Origin: an uncultured Collinsella sp.
Lineage (GTDB): Bacteria; Actinomycetota; Coriobacteriia; Coriobacteriales; Coriobacteriaceae
Direction of reading: 5' to 3'
NCBI GenBank assembly: GCA_900541055.1
Contig: UQHZ01000026.1
Location: 1-22,238 of the forward strand
DNA length: 22,238 nucleotides
A model generated the notes under the pieces. That model made no database searches. It saw only the letters and a program-made list of their open reading frames with translations, and had not been told where the DNA came from. Each line of letters starts with the position of its first letter. The stretch's first letter is position 1. The position numbers and the translations under genes are program-made. This document shows, in pieces, positions 1 through 8,885 of this stretch.

Positions 1-6
1 CAAGAC

Positions 7-29
7 GGAAAGCACATTAAGTGCTTTCC
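7..29. terminator. Short hairpin at the window edge
   Basis: A perfect 9-base inverted repeat (GGAAAGCAC / GTGCTTTCC) with a 5-base loop at 16-20. It is followed on the plus strand only by a short T-rich stretch broken by C. It could terminate a plus-strand gene ending left of the window. The rest of 30-200 shows no gene, tRNA or repeat that I recognise. Confidence 0.35.
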
Positions 30-202
30 TTTGCGTGCGGAACTCGCGACAAACTCAACCCGCGCCAGCCGGCCCCGGAGACCCTCCCTGCCGTCACTTG
101 CTTCAAAGACTTTGTTCCTCGCCGCTTCCGCGGCTCGAGGTCCCCGTTCTCCTCGGCGAGGTTGTCTAAGATTGTTGTTGAACTTCGGCCTTTGGCTCAA
201 AG

Positions 203-237
203 AAAAACGGGAGATGCGATCTGCATCCCCCGTTTTT
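203..237 (-). terminator. Intrinsic terminator after the metallophosphoesterase
   Basis: A long hairpin with arms 203-217 and 223-237, a single mismatch, and the 5-base loop 218-222. Read on the minus strand it begins about 8 bases after the stop of the 712-245 gene and ends in a run of Ts. The opposite strand also has a T-run, so it could work in both directions. Confidence 0.8.
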
Positions 238-244
238 GTTGCAC

Positions 245-712
245 CTACTCTAGGTCAATAAATTTGATGCTCAGAATCTTGCCGTCCTTGACGAGCATTC
301 TGGCCATGGTGGGGCCTCGGGTGCCTCTTGGATAGCTGGCGCTGCCTGGGTTGAGGACCAAGCAGCGACCCACTTGGGCTTCTTTGGTTACGTGGGTGTG
401 ACCGTTGATAGCTACGTCCACGGATCCCACCGGAAGGTCTTCGCGGTAGTGGGCTACGGCGAATTTGAGGCCTTCGTAGGTAAAGAGCGCAAGACGGTCT
501 ACATCGGGACCGTAGTCGCGGTAGTAATCGTTGTTGCCCAGTACGGCCCGCACGGGGGCGATGGTGCATAGGTGCTCGTAGTCCATCTCTGACGTGAGGT
601 CGCCGGCGTGGATAATCAGGTCTGCGCCCTCAAGCTCATCCAGGAGCGCAGGCGATAAATAGCCGTGGGTGTCCGAGATGATGTCGATACGCTTGGCGCT
701 TGCACTGTTCAT
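245..712 (-). CDS. YfcE/MJ0936-family metallophosphoesterase
   Basis: A 155-residue cytoplasmic phosphodiesterase of the calcineurin-like superfamily, the usual length for the small YfcE branch. All dinuclear-metal motifs are visible: Asp14-x-His16 in SDTHG, Gly-Asp at 37-38, Gly-Asn-Asn-Asp at 59-62, His88, and Gly-His-Thr-His at 104-107, followed by an LNPGS-type turn. The family hydrolyses phosphodiester bonds in small molecules; the physiological substrate is usually unknown and cannot be read here. The start is supported by GGAAGGGA a few bases upstream. The gene sits between the terminator of the LytTR gene on its right and its own terminator on its left, so it is probably monocistronic. 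Confidence 0.9.
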   Translation of the reverse strand: MNSASAKRIDIISDTHGYLSPALLDELEGADLIIHAGDLTSEMDYEHLCTIAPVRAVLGNNDYYRDYGPDVDRLALFTYEGLKFAVAHYREDLPVGSVDVAINGHTHVTKEAQVGRCLVLNPGSASYPRGTRGPTMARMLVKDGKILSIKFIDLE

Positions 713-751
713 GGGATCCCTTCCGCAAAAAACGATTCGGCAGATACATAC

Positions 752-801
752 AAAAAGGCCCCACGCCTCCGCAGACGATAGGTCTACAGGGCTGCGGGGC
801 C
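752..801 (-). terminator. Terminator of LytTR operon 1
   Basis: Immediately downstream of the 1524-808 stop. The arms GGCCCC (757-762) and GGGGCC (796-801) can pair, and an overlapping inner pair CCGCAG/CTGCGG can form instead. On the minus strand the structure ends in TTTTT at 752-756. Confidence 0.65.
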
Positions 802-807
802 AGTGTG

Positions 808-1524
808 CTAGAGACTCAGGGCCTTCTTAAGCGGCACGACGCGGCGGCGCGAAACCGGCACGCGTTCGTCGACGCCCGTAATGCCCAGCTGGATGGCGCC
901 CGAGGGCACCGTCTCCACATCCGTGACGCACGCCAAGTTGACGATATAGCGGCGGTGAACACGGAAGAAGCCAAAGTCGCAGAGCTTGGCCTCAAACTGC
1001 GCCAGCGAGGTCGTCGACAAAAAGCGATCATCGACGGTATAGATGCAGGAGTAATCGTCCTTGGCCATGATAAAGCGAATATCGTCCACGGGAATGAGCA
1101 CCTTGCGGCCGCCCTTTTCCACCGGGATACGCTCGATGGTCACCTTGCTGTCCGTAACCGGCTTGGCGCGTTGCATGACCTTCTCGATCGCGCGATCCAA
1201 GCGAGCTTCCTCGACCGGCTTCATCAGATAATCGACGGCATCCACGTCGAATGCCTCGACCGCATGGTCACTATACGCAGTCACAAACACGATCGCCGGC
1301 GGATTTTTGAGCTTATGCAGCGCCTCGGCAAGTTGCAGGCCCGAGGCACCGGGCATCGAGATATCGAGAAACACGACATCCACGCGACTTTCCATAAGCA
1401 TCTCGATGGCGGAGCGGACGCTCGACGCCTCCGTGATCGTGCCGATCTTGCCCGTTTGCTCGAGCAGGAAGCGAAGCTCCGAGCGAGCCGGCGCCTCATC
1501 ATCCACAATCATCGCACGCAGCAT
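808..1524 (-). CDS. LytTR-family response regulator 1
   Basis: A 238-residue two-component regulator of the AgrA/LytR type. The N-terminal receiver domain (about 3-118) has the acidic pocket Asp8-Asp9-Glu10, phospho-acceptor Asp54 in FLDISMPG, Thr82 and Lys102-Pro103. The C-terminal LytTR DNA-binding domain (about 135-235) has the usual RVHRRYIVNL segment and a PVSRRR end. Such proteins bind direct repeats near promoters of surface, export or metabolic genes. An in-frame TTG at 1545 would add 7 residues, but the ATG at 1524 fits the family start (MLRAMIVDDE) and follows GAAAGG. The gene lies 72 bases after its cognate kinase, as the last gene of a glycosyltransferase-kinase-regulator operon. 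Confidence 0.92.
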   Translation of the reverse strand: MLRAMIVDDEAPARSELRFLLEQTGKIGTITEASSVRSAIEMLMESRVDVVFLDISMPGASGLQLAEALHKLKNPPAIVFVTAYSDHAVEAFDVDAVDYLMKPVEEARLDRAIEKVMQRAKPVTDSKVTIERIPVEKGGRKVLIPVDDIRFIMAKDDYSCIYTVDDRFLSTTSLAQFEAKLCDFGFFRVHRRYIVNLACVTDVETVPSGAIQLGITGVDERVPVSRRRVVPLKKALSL

Positions 1525-1596
1525 AGGGATAAAACCTTTCGTCAACTAACTACGCCGGGCATCCGTCGCATGACGTTGAGCCCGTAGCCTTTTATT

Positions 1597-2940
1597 TTAC
1601 TCTTGAATGTCGAAGATGCTCTCTGACAAATCAAGATGAAGGAGCACTTTGGTGCCCTTGCCCGGCGCCGATTCGACACGCGTATAGGAGTGCGGCCCAT
1701 AAAAGCGATGGATGCGCTCCGAAATATTGTGCATGGCCACACCGGCGCCGCCACCCTGGGGAGAGCTGGCGTCGGGACGGGCAGAACGCTCGTCAAACAG
1801 TCTGGCGGCGGTACCCTCATCCATGCCCACGCCATTATCGGCCACGGCAATCAAGATTGCATCCTCGCCGTCTTGGTGAACGGTCACGTCGATCCTCAGG
1901 GCGTCGTCATCGCCCATACCATGACGTACGGCGTTCTCGACAATCGGCTGGATCACGAACGCCGGCACCAGCGTATCTTCCACGTCCTCGGACACATCGA
2001 ACGTCGCAAGCACGCGGTCCTCGCCAAAGCGGGCCTTCTCAAAGGTAAGGTAGCGCTTGGTCTGTGCGACCTCACGCGAGACCGGAATAAGCGATCCCGA
2101 GTTGTCGAGCGTGGCACGATAGAACGATGAGAACTCACGAAGCAGTTCGCGGGCCCGCAGCGGGTCGGTGCGCGTAAACGATGCAATGGTGTTCAGCGTG
2201 TTGAACAGGAAGTGCGGGTTAATCTGCGCCTGCAGCGCACGCACCTCGGCGCGCGCCGTGAGTTCCTTTTGCACCTCGAGCTCGTGGATGGCGAGCTGTG
2301 TGGACAAGATCTCGGCAAAGCCCGAGGCAAGCGCATACTGGGTACGGTCGACGGCGCGCGGGGTCTTGTAGTAGAACTTGAGCGTGCCGACGGTACGATC
2401 GCCCACCTTGATGGGGGCGATAATGCCGGCGGGGACTTGGTTGTGCGAGCCGTCCGAGCCCACGACATCCACCATACGGTTGAACGACTGCACGATGCCA
2501 TGTTCGATAACGTAGCGTGTGGCAAGCGTGTGGATGGGAGTATCGGGCAGCAGTTTTTCCTCAAACTCGCCCGCGCAGGCAAGCACGTTGTCCTCGTCGG
2601 TGATGGCCACCGTCATGGCGCGCGTCTCGGGCAAAATGCGCCGGCACACCAAACGTGCCGACTCCTGCGTCAGACCGCCCTTAATGTCCTCAAGCATGGC
2701 CGAGGCCACCGAGAGCGTCTCCTCGGTGTACTGGGAACGCACCGAATCGGGATTGAGCGTCAAAAAGATAAAGATGCACAGAAAGATGCATAGCAGCGCG
2801 CAGGCAATCACCGTGGCGATCGGCTCGATACCGGTCACCAAGGCAAAAATAAAGTACACCAGCACGCAAATGGCGCAGGCGACGGCAATGATGCGAAAGA
2901 TTGATATTGAACTATCGCGCTGGGCGCGGCGGTCGATCAT
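1597..2940 (-). CDS. LytS-type sensor histidine kinase 1
   Basis: A 447-residue membrane kinase. Two hydrophobic helices (about 14-36 and 40-62) anchor it. A GAF-like sensor region follows (about 75-215), then a His_kinase domain with the H-box INPHFLFN, phospho-acceptor His243. The HATPase domain has an N-box (PIVENAVRHG), a G1 box DNGVGM and a glycine-rich GGGAGVAMHN box. It should phosphorylate the regulator encoded next (1524-808). Its ATG overlaps the TGA of the upstream glycosyltransferase in an ATGA arrangement, which implies translational coupling. The sensor region resembles that of kinase 2 (8852-7467), including GIIAP/GIVAP and LASGFA segments, so the two kinases are paralogues. 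The ligand is unknown. Confidence 0.92.
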   Translation of the reverse strand: MIDRRAQRDSSISIFRIIAVACAICVLVYFIFALVTGIEPIATVIACALLCIFLCIFIFLTLNPDSVRSQYTEETLSVASAMLEDIKGGLTQESARLVCRRILPETRAMTVAITDEDNVLACAGEFEEKLLPDTPIHTLATRYVIEHGIVQSFNRMVDVVGSDGSHNQVPAGIIAPIKVGDRTVGTLKFYYKTPRAVDRTQYALASGFAEILSTQLAIHELEVQKELTARAEVRALQAQINPHFLFNTLNTIASFTRTDPLRARELLREFSSFYRATLDNSGSLIPVSREVAQTKRYLTFEKARFGEDRVLATFDVSEDVEDTLVPAFVIQPIVENAVRHGMGDDDALRIDVTVHQDGEDAILIAVADNGVGMDEGTAARLFDERSARPDASSPQGGGAGVAMHNISERIHRFYGPHSYTRVESAPGKGTKVLLHLDLSESIFDIQE

Positions 2941-4124
2941 TCGGCCCCCTCCAGGATACTGATCAGTTGTGCGTCACGCCAAAGCCCGTCCATGATCTTG
3001 GGCCAAAAGCTCTGGAAACGCAGGTAGCTTGCAGCGTTTTGGCGCGCATAGGCCTTTGCCTCGCCGATACCATGGCGCCAAATGCGCAGGTAGCCCTCAT
3101 GCTCGCGGGTAAACACGCTGCGGACCATAGCGGTCTTGCGCACGCGGTCGTCGAGCTCGCGCGAAATCCACGGGCCCGGGTAGGGCATGAGCGATGCCGC
3201 CGTAACGGGAATGAGCTCCTTTTGATGCGCGGCGAATGTCAACTTGGCCCGTTCGTAGTACCAACGGTATACATCCTGCATAAAGCGCGGTGAGCGCTTT
3301 TCGGACTCCGGAGGCAGATGGCGCACGGTCCACTCGTTATCGAACCACACGTCGTAGCCAAACATGCGCATGTTAAAGAGGTAATCCAAGTCCTCGCCGC
3401 GGGTGATAAACGGGTCAAAGGCCACACGCGTAAAGGCGCGGGCGTGCAGGGCCATCAGGCCGCCGCACACGTAGTTGGAGCGCGAGATGCGGGTGCCCGA
3501 GAGCGCCTTTTTCATCCAACGGTTGAACTCGATGCGCTTGGTCCACCAACGATGGCAGATGCCCGCCTTGTCCGTGGGAGCCAGCGGTGAGCCGTCGCGA
3601 TCGTAGAAATAACCGCTCTTGACCAAGATCGGCAAGCCCTGACGCGTCTGCTGCCCCAACGCATAGGTCGCGCGCTTCATAAAGTCGGCGTCGATGACAG
3701 TCTCATCGTCATCCAAAAAGATAACCGCGTCATGCCCCAGCACAGCGGCACAGGCTAGCCCCATGTTGCGGATGGCACCGTAGCCTCGCAGGCTCACGCA
3801 CTCGCCCGAACCCTTGGGCGCGATCTGAGCAACCCGGTCTGCAATGCGCGAGGCCTGGGTGTTGGTGACAACGGTGACCTTGAGCGTGGGATGCGCGTCG
3901 ACAATCTCGCGCACGTGCAGCGACACATCGGCTGTGGCAGAAACGGGACAGACCACCAAAAGGATGATGCGAGGGATGTCACGTACCTGCTCAAGCGAGG
4001 CCAGGCAGCGGTCGAGTTCGGGATTGTCGGCGTTGAGTCGCGTCGAATGGTCATAGGTGCCAGGGGCGTTTGCGCAAGCGTCATCGCCCGCCCAATACGT
4101 TGGAATCACGACTGTGGCGTTCAT
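2937..4124 (-). CDS. Family 2-like glycosyltransferase
   Basis: A 395-residue GT-A-fold glycosyltransferase without membrane helices. The N-terminus begins with the Rossmann-like strand NATVVIPTYW. The nucleotide-sugar/metal motif is FLDDDET (Asp138-140), after a typical GAIRNMG loop. A second acidic motif, RGEDLDYLF (Glu244, Asp245), followed by WFDNEWTVRH, fits the acceptor-side base of GT2 enzymes. The C-terminal roughly 100 residues are basic and probably a family-specific extension. Donor and acceptor cannot be read from sequence. The 4-base overlap with a LytTR-system sensor kinase ties the enzyme to a signalling operon and suggests envelope glycan or secondary polymer work. The start is backed by GGGAGG about 8 bases upstream. 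Confidence 0.82.
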   Translation of the reverse strand: MNATVVIPTYWAGDDACANAPGTYDHSTRLNADNPELDRCLASLEQVRDIPRIILLVVCPVSATADVSLHVREIVDAHPTLKVTVVTNTQASRIADRVAQIAPKGSGECVSLRGYGAIRNMGLACAAVLGHDAVIFLDDDETVIDADFMKRATYALGQQTRQGLPILVKSGYFYDRDGSPLAPTDKAGICHRWWTKRIEFNRWMKKALSGTRISRSNYVCGGLMALHARAFTRVAFDPFITRGEDLDYLFNMRMFGYDVWFDNEWTVRHLPPESEKRSPRFMQDVYRWYYERAKLTFAAHQKELIPVTAASLMPYPGPWISRELDDRVRKTAMVRSVFTREHEGYLRIWRHGIGEAKAYARQNAASYLRFQSFWPKIMDGLWRDAQLISILEGAE

Positions 4125-4143
4125 GCCTTACCCTCCCTGCAAC

Positions 4144-4181
4144 ACAAAAACGGGACGCCGCCAAACACAGGCGACGCCCCG
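4144..4181 (-). terminator. Strong terminator between MFS gene and glycosyltransferase
   Basis: A 12-pair stem (4151-4162 with 4170-4181, two G-T wobbles) with a 7-base loop and five Ts on the minus strand (4146-4150). It ends only about 20 bases before the glycosyltransferase ATG, leaving no room for a promoter in between. It may therefore also lie in that operon's own leader. Confidence 0.8.
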
Positions 4182-4295
4182 CGACCTAGCTGATTCCATC
4201 ATACCCACTTGGGCAAATCATTGCTCGCAAGTCGCAATGTTTATTGCGGATAACCCCAAAAGAGTACCGTGGACAGGCACAATAGCCGCTCGCTC

Positions 4296-5555
4296 CTATG
4301 CGGCATGCTCTGCTGCCCGAGTCATGCGGGACAGGCGAACCAGCAGCATAAAGCCAACGATCAGCAGCACGCCAATAGAAAGGACGCCCAGCGACGGGTT
4401 GCCGGTCAGCGAGGTAACGACCGACACTAGGAAGGTACCCATGACGCTTGCATAACGACCAAAGATGTCAAAGAAGCCGTAGTACTCGTTGGACTTTTCC
4501 TTGGGGATAATGCGACCAAAGTAGCTACGGCTGAGCGCCTGCACGCCGCCCTGGAACAGGCCGACCATAATGGCAAGCACCCAGAACTCAAAGGCGGTCT
4601 TTAGGAAGAACGCGGCGAACAGCACAATGCCCATGTAGGCGGCGACCGCCACCAGGATCATGTTGAGCGTGCCCACGCGTCCGGCGAGCTTGCCGTAGAT
4701 GATGGCGGACGGAAAGGCCACGAACTGCGTAACGAGCAGCGCCAGTACCAGCTGGGTCGAATCGATGCCCAAAGCCGAGCCGTAGCTGGTAGCCATGGAA
4801 ATGACCGTGTGGACGCCATCGATATAGAAGAAGAACGCAATCATGTAGACCAGCACGGTCTTGTTGTGGGCGATCTCGCGCATGGTGTGTCCGACCTCGG
4901 AGAACACACCGCCAACGATGTGGCCGATGGTGTCCTCGGGACCGCGCTCGCGACCATACTTTTGCTTATAGGTGTGAATGAGCGGCAGGGTAAAGATGAG
5001 CCACCAGGCACCAGTGATGATAAAAGACAGACGCGTTGCCAGCATGGTGGGGACGCCAAGAGCGGGGCCACCCATGATGAGCGCCAGGCAGATGACGAAC
5101 GGCACGGTGGAACCGATGTAGCCCCAGGCATAACCCGAGCTGGACACGGCGTCCATGCGCTCGTCGGTGGTAACGTCGGGCAGCATGGCGTCGTAGAACG
5201 TCATAGAAGAGTTAAGGCCGATGGTGCACAGCACGTACACGGTCAAAAATGCCATGGCGGACATTGGGATAGCCTGCGCCAGGCAAAGAACCAGGCCCGT
5301 GAGGAAAAAGCCCAAGAAGAACTTGATTTTGTTGCCAGCGTAGTCGGCAAGTGCGCCCAGAATGGGCATGAGCATGGCGATGACCAGCGAGGCGATCGTC
5401 TGTGCATTGCCCCAGGCGACCACCAGGTCGGCCGAGGAAGCGCCGGTATTGATGGCGTTAAAGTAAATGGGCACCACCGAGGTATTGAGCAGCACGAGGG
5501 CCGAATTGCCCACATCATACATAACCCAGTTACGCTCGAGCTTGGTGTATTTCAT
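4296..5555 (-). CDS. UMF1/Atg22-like MFS transporter
   Basis: A 419-residue integral membrane protein with about 12 hydrophobic segments. The opening KLERNWVMYDVGNSALVLL is characteristic of the UMF1 (Atg22-like) branch of the major facilitator superfamily, where W-x-x-YD-x-GNSA is the signature. The yeast member exports amino acids from the vacuole; bacterial members are likely effluxers of small metabolites with unknown substrates. A weak AAGGG sits about 11 bases before the ATG. The gene stands alone, ending before the strong terminator at 4144-4181 and starting 101 bases from the stop of the phospholipase-like gene. Confidence 0.85.
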   Translation of the reverse strand: MKYTKLERNWVMYDVGNSALVLLNTSVVPIYFNAINTGASSADLVVAWGNAQTIASLVIAMLMPILGALADYAGNKIKFFLGFFLTGLVLCLAQAIPMSAMAFLTVYVLCTIGLNSSMTFYDAMLPDVTTDERMDAVSSSGYAWGYIGSTVPFVICLALIMGGPALGVPTMLATRLSFIITGAWWLIFTLPLIHTYKQKYGRERGPEDTIGHIVGGVFSEVGHTMREIAHNKTVLVYMIAFFFYIDGVHTVISMATSYGSALGIDSTQLVLALLVTQFVAFPSAIIYGKLAGRVGTLNMILVAVAAYMGIVLFAAFFLKTAFEFWVLAIMVGLFQGGVQALSRSYFGRIIPKEKSNEYYGFFDIFGRYASVMGTFLVSVVTSLTGNPSLGVLSIGVLLIVGFMLLVRLSRMTRAAEHAA

Positions 5556-5656
5556 GGACAGGGACCCTTCGTATTCGCCCGATATGCAGTTAGTTCATCG
5601 TACCCCAATTGTCCAGAACCGCCGGTAAGGATTCGGCAAAGGGGCACGCACGGGCC

Positions 5657-6601
5657 CTATTCCTCGCGGTCGAACTCCTCATCGGCATTGAGCACGCGAC
5701 CGCTGTAGTTGACGTGACTGGTCACGGCATCCATGTCACCGGTCTCGATAAAACGTGCGACCGTGCACTCGTAATCGCCCAGCGCGCGATCAAAGACCTC
5801 GGGGAAACTCTCGTTCGAGACCTCGTCGGTAAAGGGATTCTTCCATGTCAGATGGCCCAGGTTACCGGTGCGCTCGGGCAACTCCGTCGTCACGCGATGA
5901 GCAAGGCCGTCGAGCAGCGAGTAATCGTGCACCAAGCCCTCAACCAGCGAGATCGCGCGCGTCTTTGCGGAGCCGGCCGGCTCAATCGCGCGGTAAAGTC
6001 GCTGCATATTGGCAACGGCAGCACCGTACTCCCCCGCCGGAATGTCAATGCCGTACACGCGTCCGGCAACATAGCTCATCAGCACGCCGGCCACGCGATT
6101 GATGCGATCAGTGGTGACGATCTCGCCCGCCGGCGGGTAATCGTCAACCGTAGCGCCATCGCGTTTAAGCTGCAGCATCAGCACATCCAGGTCGCTCTCG
6201 ATCACGGCATGGACCTGACTGCTCGAATCCTCAAGCTCTGAATCGGACTCGACAATGCCAAACTGCTGCTCATAGACAAAGGGATGAGCGTTGCGGTCGA
6301 GCACGTAATGAGACAGCAGGCCCAGCGCAAAGGCACGACCCAAGCTGGCGTCGCGCGGCAGCAGATGCGACACGCCGTCGCGCAGGCACGCAAACTGACG
6401 AGACATGCGCGACCGATGCATGACCTGCGCCAGCAGCGTGCAGTCGGAAACACGCGGCGTGAGCATGTGGAAGAAAAACGGGTCGGGACCTTGGTTGCCC
6501 AAGATAAAGGCAATGCGCTCTTCATCGGACGTGATGACGCCCTGTGGAAGACGGTCGATGCTTTCCTCGCCAAACAGATGATGGGTGATAAGCGCGGGCA
6601 T
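5657..6601 (-). CDS. Zinc-dependent phospholipase C-like protein
   Basis: A 314-residue protein resembling the Zn_dep_PLPC family. It shows the N-terminal histidines (ITHHLFG, His7/8), the GNQGPDPFFFH segment with Asp40, and the helix SHYVLDRNAHPF carrying His98, Asp102 and His106, spaced like the zinc ligands of bacterial phospholipase C. A further HAVIESDLD segment lies mid-protein. There is no signal peptide, unlike secreted clostridial toxins, so this is the cytoplasmic housekeeping version common in Firmicutes and Actinobacteria; its substrate is not established. An upstream in-frame start (6631) was rejected because GAAAGG lies 7 bases before the ATG at 6601. It follows LytTR regulator 2 by 92 bases without an obvious terminator, so it may be the last gene of that operon. 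Confidence 0.75.
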   Translation of the reverse strand: MPALITHHLFGEESIDRLPQGVITSDEERIAFILGNQGPDPFFFHMLTPRVSDCTLLAQVMHRSRMSRQFACLRDGVSHLLPRDASLGRAFALGLLSHYVLDRNAHPFVYEQQFGIVESDSELEDSSSQVHAVIESDLDVLMLQLKRDGATVDDYPPAGEIVTTDRINRVAGVLMSYVAGRVYGIDIPAGEYGAAVANMQRLYRAIEPAGSAKTRAISLVEGLVHDYSLLDGLAHRVTTELPERTGNLGHLTWKNPFTDEVSNESFPEVFDRALGDYECTVARFIETGDMDAVTSHVNYSGRVLNADEEFDREE

Positions 6602-6693
6602 AATGATCCTTTCGATTTCATTCGATGCCACCCATTATGCCCACCGCGCGCCCATGCCAAACCTGCGATGGTAAACGACGGCACGCAAGCCTC

Positions 6694-7428
6694 TTACGCA
6701 AGCCCCAAGTGTGCTTTAACCTCGGCAGCGCGACGGCGGGACACGGGCACCGTCGAGGTTACGCGATCGAGTCTGAGCTCCATAAGACCCGTGGAACCGA
6801 TCTCGACATTGTGCACGTCTTCCAAATTGACCAGATAGCTGCGATGAACGCGAATAAAGCCCTCGGAGACCAAGCGACGCTCGAGCGAAGAGATCGACTC
6901 ATTGATCAGGTACGTTCCCTCGGCGCAGATGGCGTTGCAAAAATCGGCGCGCGCCTCAAAGTAGCAGACGTCTGCGGCGGGAATGAACACCTTTTTGCCC
7001 CCGCGGTCCACCGTCAGACGCAAAGGCTGGCGCGGAGCGTGGATAACACGACGGGCACCCAAGGCTGCCTCGATCTTGTCGAGTGCCTTTGACAGGCGTG
7101 CGTCCTCGACCGGCTTGACGACATAGTCGACCGCATCGAGGTTATACGCATCGGCGGCAAACTCGGCAAACGCCGTCACAAACACAACCACCGGCGGCGT
7201 CTTTAGGTTCTGCAGCGTCTCGGCAAGCTCAATTCCCGAGCGGCCGGGCATCGTGATGTCCAAAAACAACACGTTGGGCTTGTTCGAGAGAATCGACTCC
7301 ACGGCCTCGGTGACATTGCCCGCCTCGGCAATCTGGCCCACACGCGTATCCTTTTCCAACAGATAGCGTAGCTCAGCCCTAATGGGAGGTTCGTCATCAA
7401 CCACCAAGATGTTCCAGCCTTCGGACAT
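6694..7428 (-). CDS. LytTR-family response regulator 2
   Basis: A 244-residue paralogue of the 1524-808 regulator with the same architecture. The receiver domain has Asp11-Asp12-Glu13, phospho-acceptor Asp57 (FLDITMPG), Thr85 and Lys105-Pro106. The C-terminal LytTR domain has RVHRSYLVNL and PVSRRR segments. A GAGGGG stretch upstream supports the ATG. The gene follows its kinase by 38 bases, repeating the kinase-then-regulator order of system 1. The receiver surface differs from regulator 1 (FAEFAADAYNLD here, YSDHAVEAFDVD there), which would allow separate pairing, though cross-talk is possible. Confidence 0.92.
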   Translation of the reverse strand: MSEGWNILVVDDEPPIRAELRYLLEKDTRVGQIAEAGNVTEAVESILSNKPNVLFLDITMPGRSGIELAETLQNLKTPPVVVFVTAFAEFAADAYNLDAVDYVVKPVEDARLSKALDKIEAALGARRVIHAPRQPLRLTVDRGGKKVFIPAADVCYFEARADFCNAICAEGTYLINESISSLERRLVSEGFIRVHRSYLVNLEDVHNVEIGSTGLMELRLDRVTSTVPVSRRRAAEVKAHLGLA

Positions 7429-7466
7429 ATGTGCTTCCCCTCTTTTTCTCTCAATCCAACCGCGTG

Positions 7467-8852
7467 CTACGCCGTCAACGGCGCCGGCTCATGCGGCTCG
7501 CCGTTCAGCTCGACGATGACCTGCGTTCCCACGCCCTCCTGGGACTTCACGCGCATGCCGGAATCTTCTCCGTAAAAGAAATGGATGCGCTGAAGCACGT
7601 TGAAGAGCGCCAGGCCGCAACCTCGCTTGACGGAGCCGTCGGCGGTAATGCTCTCGGGCTCCTCCAGGCGATGTTGCTCAAACAGATGCGCGCAGACTTC
7701 TTCGCTCATACCGATGCCGTCGTCCTCGACGATGATCTCCAAACCGTCATCGGTCTCGAAAGCCCTAACATGAATAGAAAGCGGCTCGGTCTCGCGCTGC
7801 GCGTGCTTGATGCAGTTTTCGAGCAACGGCTGCAAGATAAACGGCGGCACCATGCAATCGCGCACCTCAAAGTCGATATCGACCGAGACGCGCAGACGGC
7901 CGTCGCCATAACGAGCCTGCATAAGATTGATATAGCGAGTGCCCTGTTCCACCTCGTGCTCGAGCGTTGTGAGGGTATCGGAATCAGAAAGCGTCTGACG
8001 GTAGTAGTTGGAGAAGTCGATCAGCAGCGATCGCGCCTTGTCGGGCTCGGTACGAACGAGCGACACGATGGTGCTGATGGTGTTAAACAGAAAATGAGGA
8101 TCGACCTGCGATTGCAAGGCGCGCAGCTCCACGCGGGCCGTAAGCTCGTCCTGGCGCTCGAGCTCAAAGCTCGCAAGCTGCGTGGAAATGAGGTCGGCAA
8201 AGCCCGAGGCAAGCGCCGTCTGGCGCATATCGATGCTGCTCAGACGGGGATAATACAGCTCGAGCGTGCCCACGCAATGCCCGCGCACGGTAAGCGGTGC
8301 GACAATACCGGCGCGCAGGCGCGGAAAGTAGCCACCTGTCTCGGTCGAGGCATCGCGCGAGAACACGCTTTGCTCACCGCTGTTGATCACGTTGAGCGTA
8401 GTCCGCAGCACCACCGGGGTGCCCGCGGGGCATTTTGCCGAGTCCTCGCCCCAGCTTGCCAACACCTGCTTGCCGTCGGTAAAGCAGATGGCAGAGGCGA
8501 TAGTTTCGGACAGGATGATCTTAGAGGCGCCCAGGGCAGCTTCGGGCGTAAGGCCGCGCGACGTGTAGGCGAATATTTTTGAAGCGATGGCGAGCGTGCG
8601 GTCGGTTGCGCTCGATGTGAGGTCGTCGGGAACGACAAAGACGTACGAGAAGAAGAAGCACAGCATGACCAAGCCGGCAATGACGACAACGGCCGGAACG
8701 AGATTGGGATTATCGGTTAGATCCCAGATGAGCAGCAGGATAAGCAGCGGAACGACAATACCGAGCAAGATGGCTTGAACCACATGCTGAGCGGTACGAA
8801 AGACCTTGGTAGAGTTGTAGCTCTTGCCCAGAATCAGCCTATTGAGATCCAC
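7467..8852 (-). CDS. LytS-type sensor histidine kinase 2
   Basis: A membrane histidine kinase of 461 residues. Two hydrophobic helices (about 25-43 and 51-74), a GAF-like sensor region, the H-box VDPHFLFN (His253), the N-box PLLENCIKHA, and G boxes DDGIGM and GCGLALFN are all present, so it should be active. It is paralogous to kinase 1 throughout. Start choice: GTG at 8852 has AAGGAG exactly 6 bases upstream, while the in-frame ATG at 8858 directly abuts that sequence, so GTG is preferred although ATG (463 residues) is possible. A longer frame from 8921 was rejected because it runs through the terminator at 8886-8912. It should phosphorylate regulator 2. Confidence 0.9.
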   Translation of the reverse strand: MDLNRLILGKSYNSTKVFRTAQHVVQAILLGIVVPLLILLLIWDLTDNPNLVPAVVVIAGLVMLCFFFSYVFVVPDDLTSSATDRTLAIASKIFAYTSRGLTPEAALGASKIILSETIASAICFTDGKQVLASWGEDSAKCPAGTPVVLRTTLNVINSGEQSVFSRDASTETGGYFPRLRAGIVAPLTVRGHCVGTLELYYPRLSSIDMRQTALASGFADLISTQLASFELERQDELTARVELRALQSQVDPHFLFNTISTIVSLVRTEPDKARSLLIDFSNYYRQTLSDSDTLTTLEHEVEQGTRYINLMQARYGDGRLRVSVDIDFEVRDCMVPPFILQPLLENCIKHAQRETEPLSIHVRAFETDDGLEIIVEDDGIGMSEEVCAHLFEQHRLEEPESITADGSVKRGCGLALFNVLQRIHFFYGEDSGMRVKSQEGVGTQVIVELNGEPHEPAPLTA

Positions 8853-8885
8853 CGTCATCTCCTTCTTACCGACGCACCCCATAGC

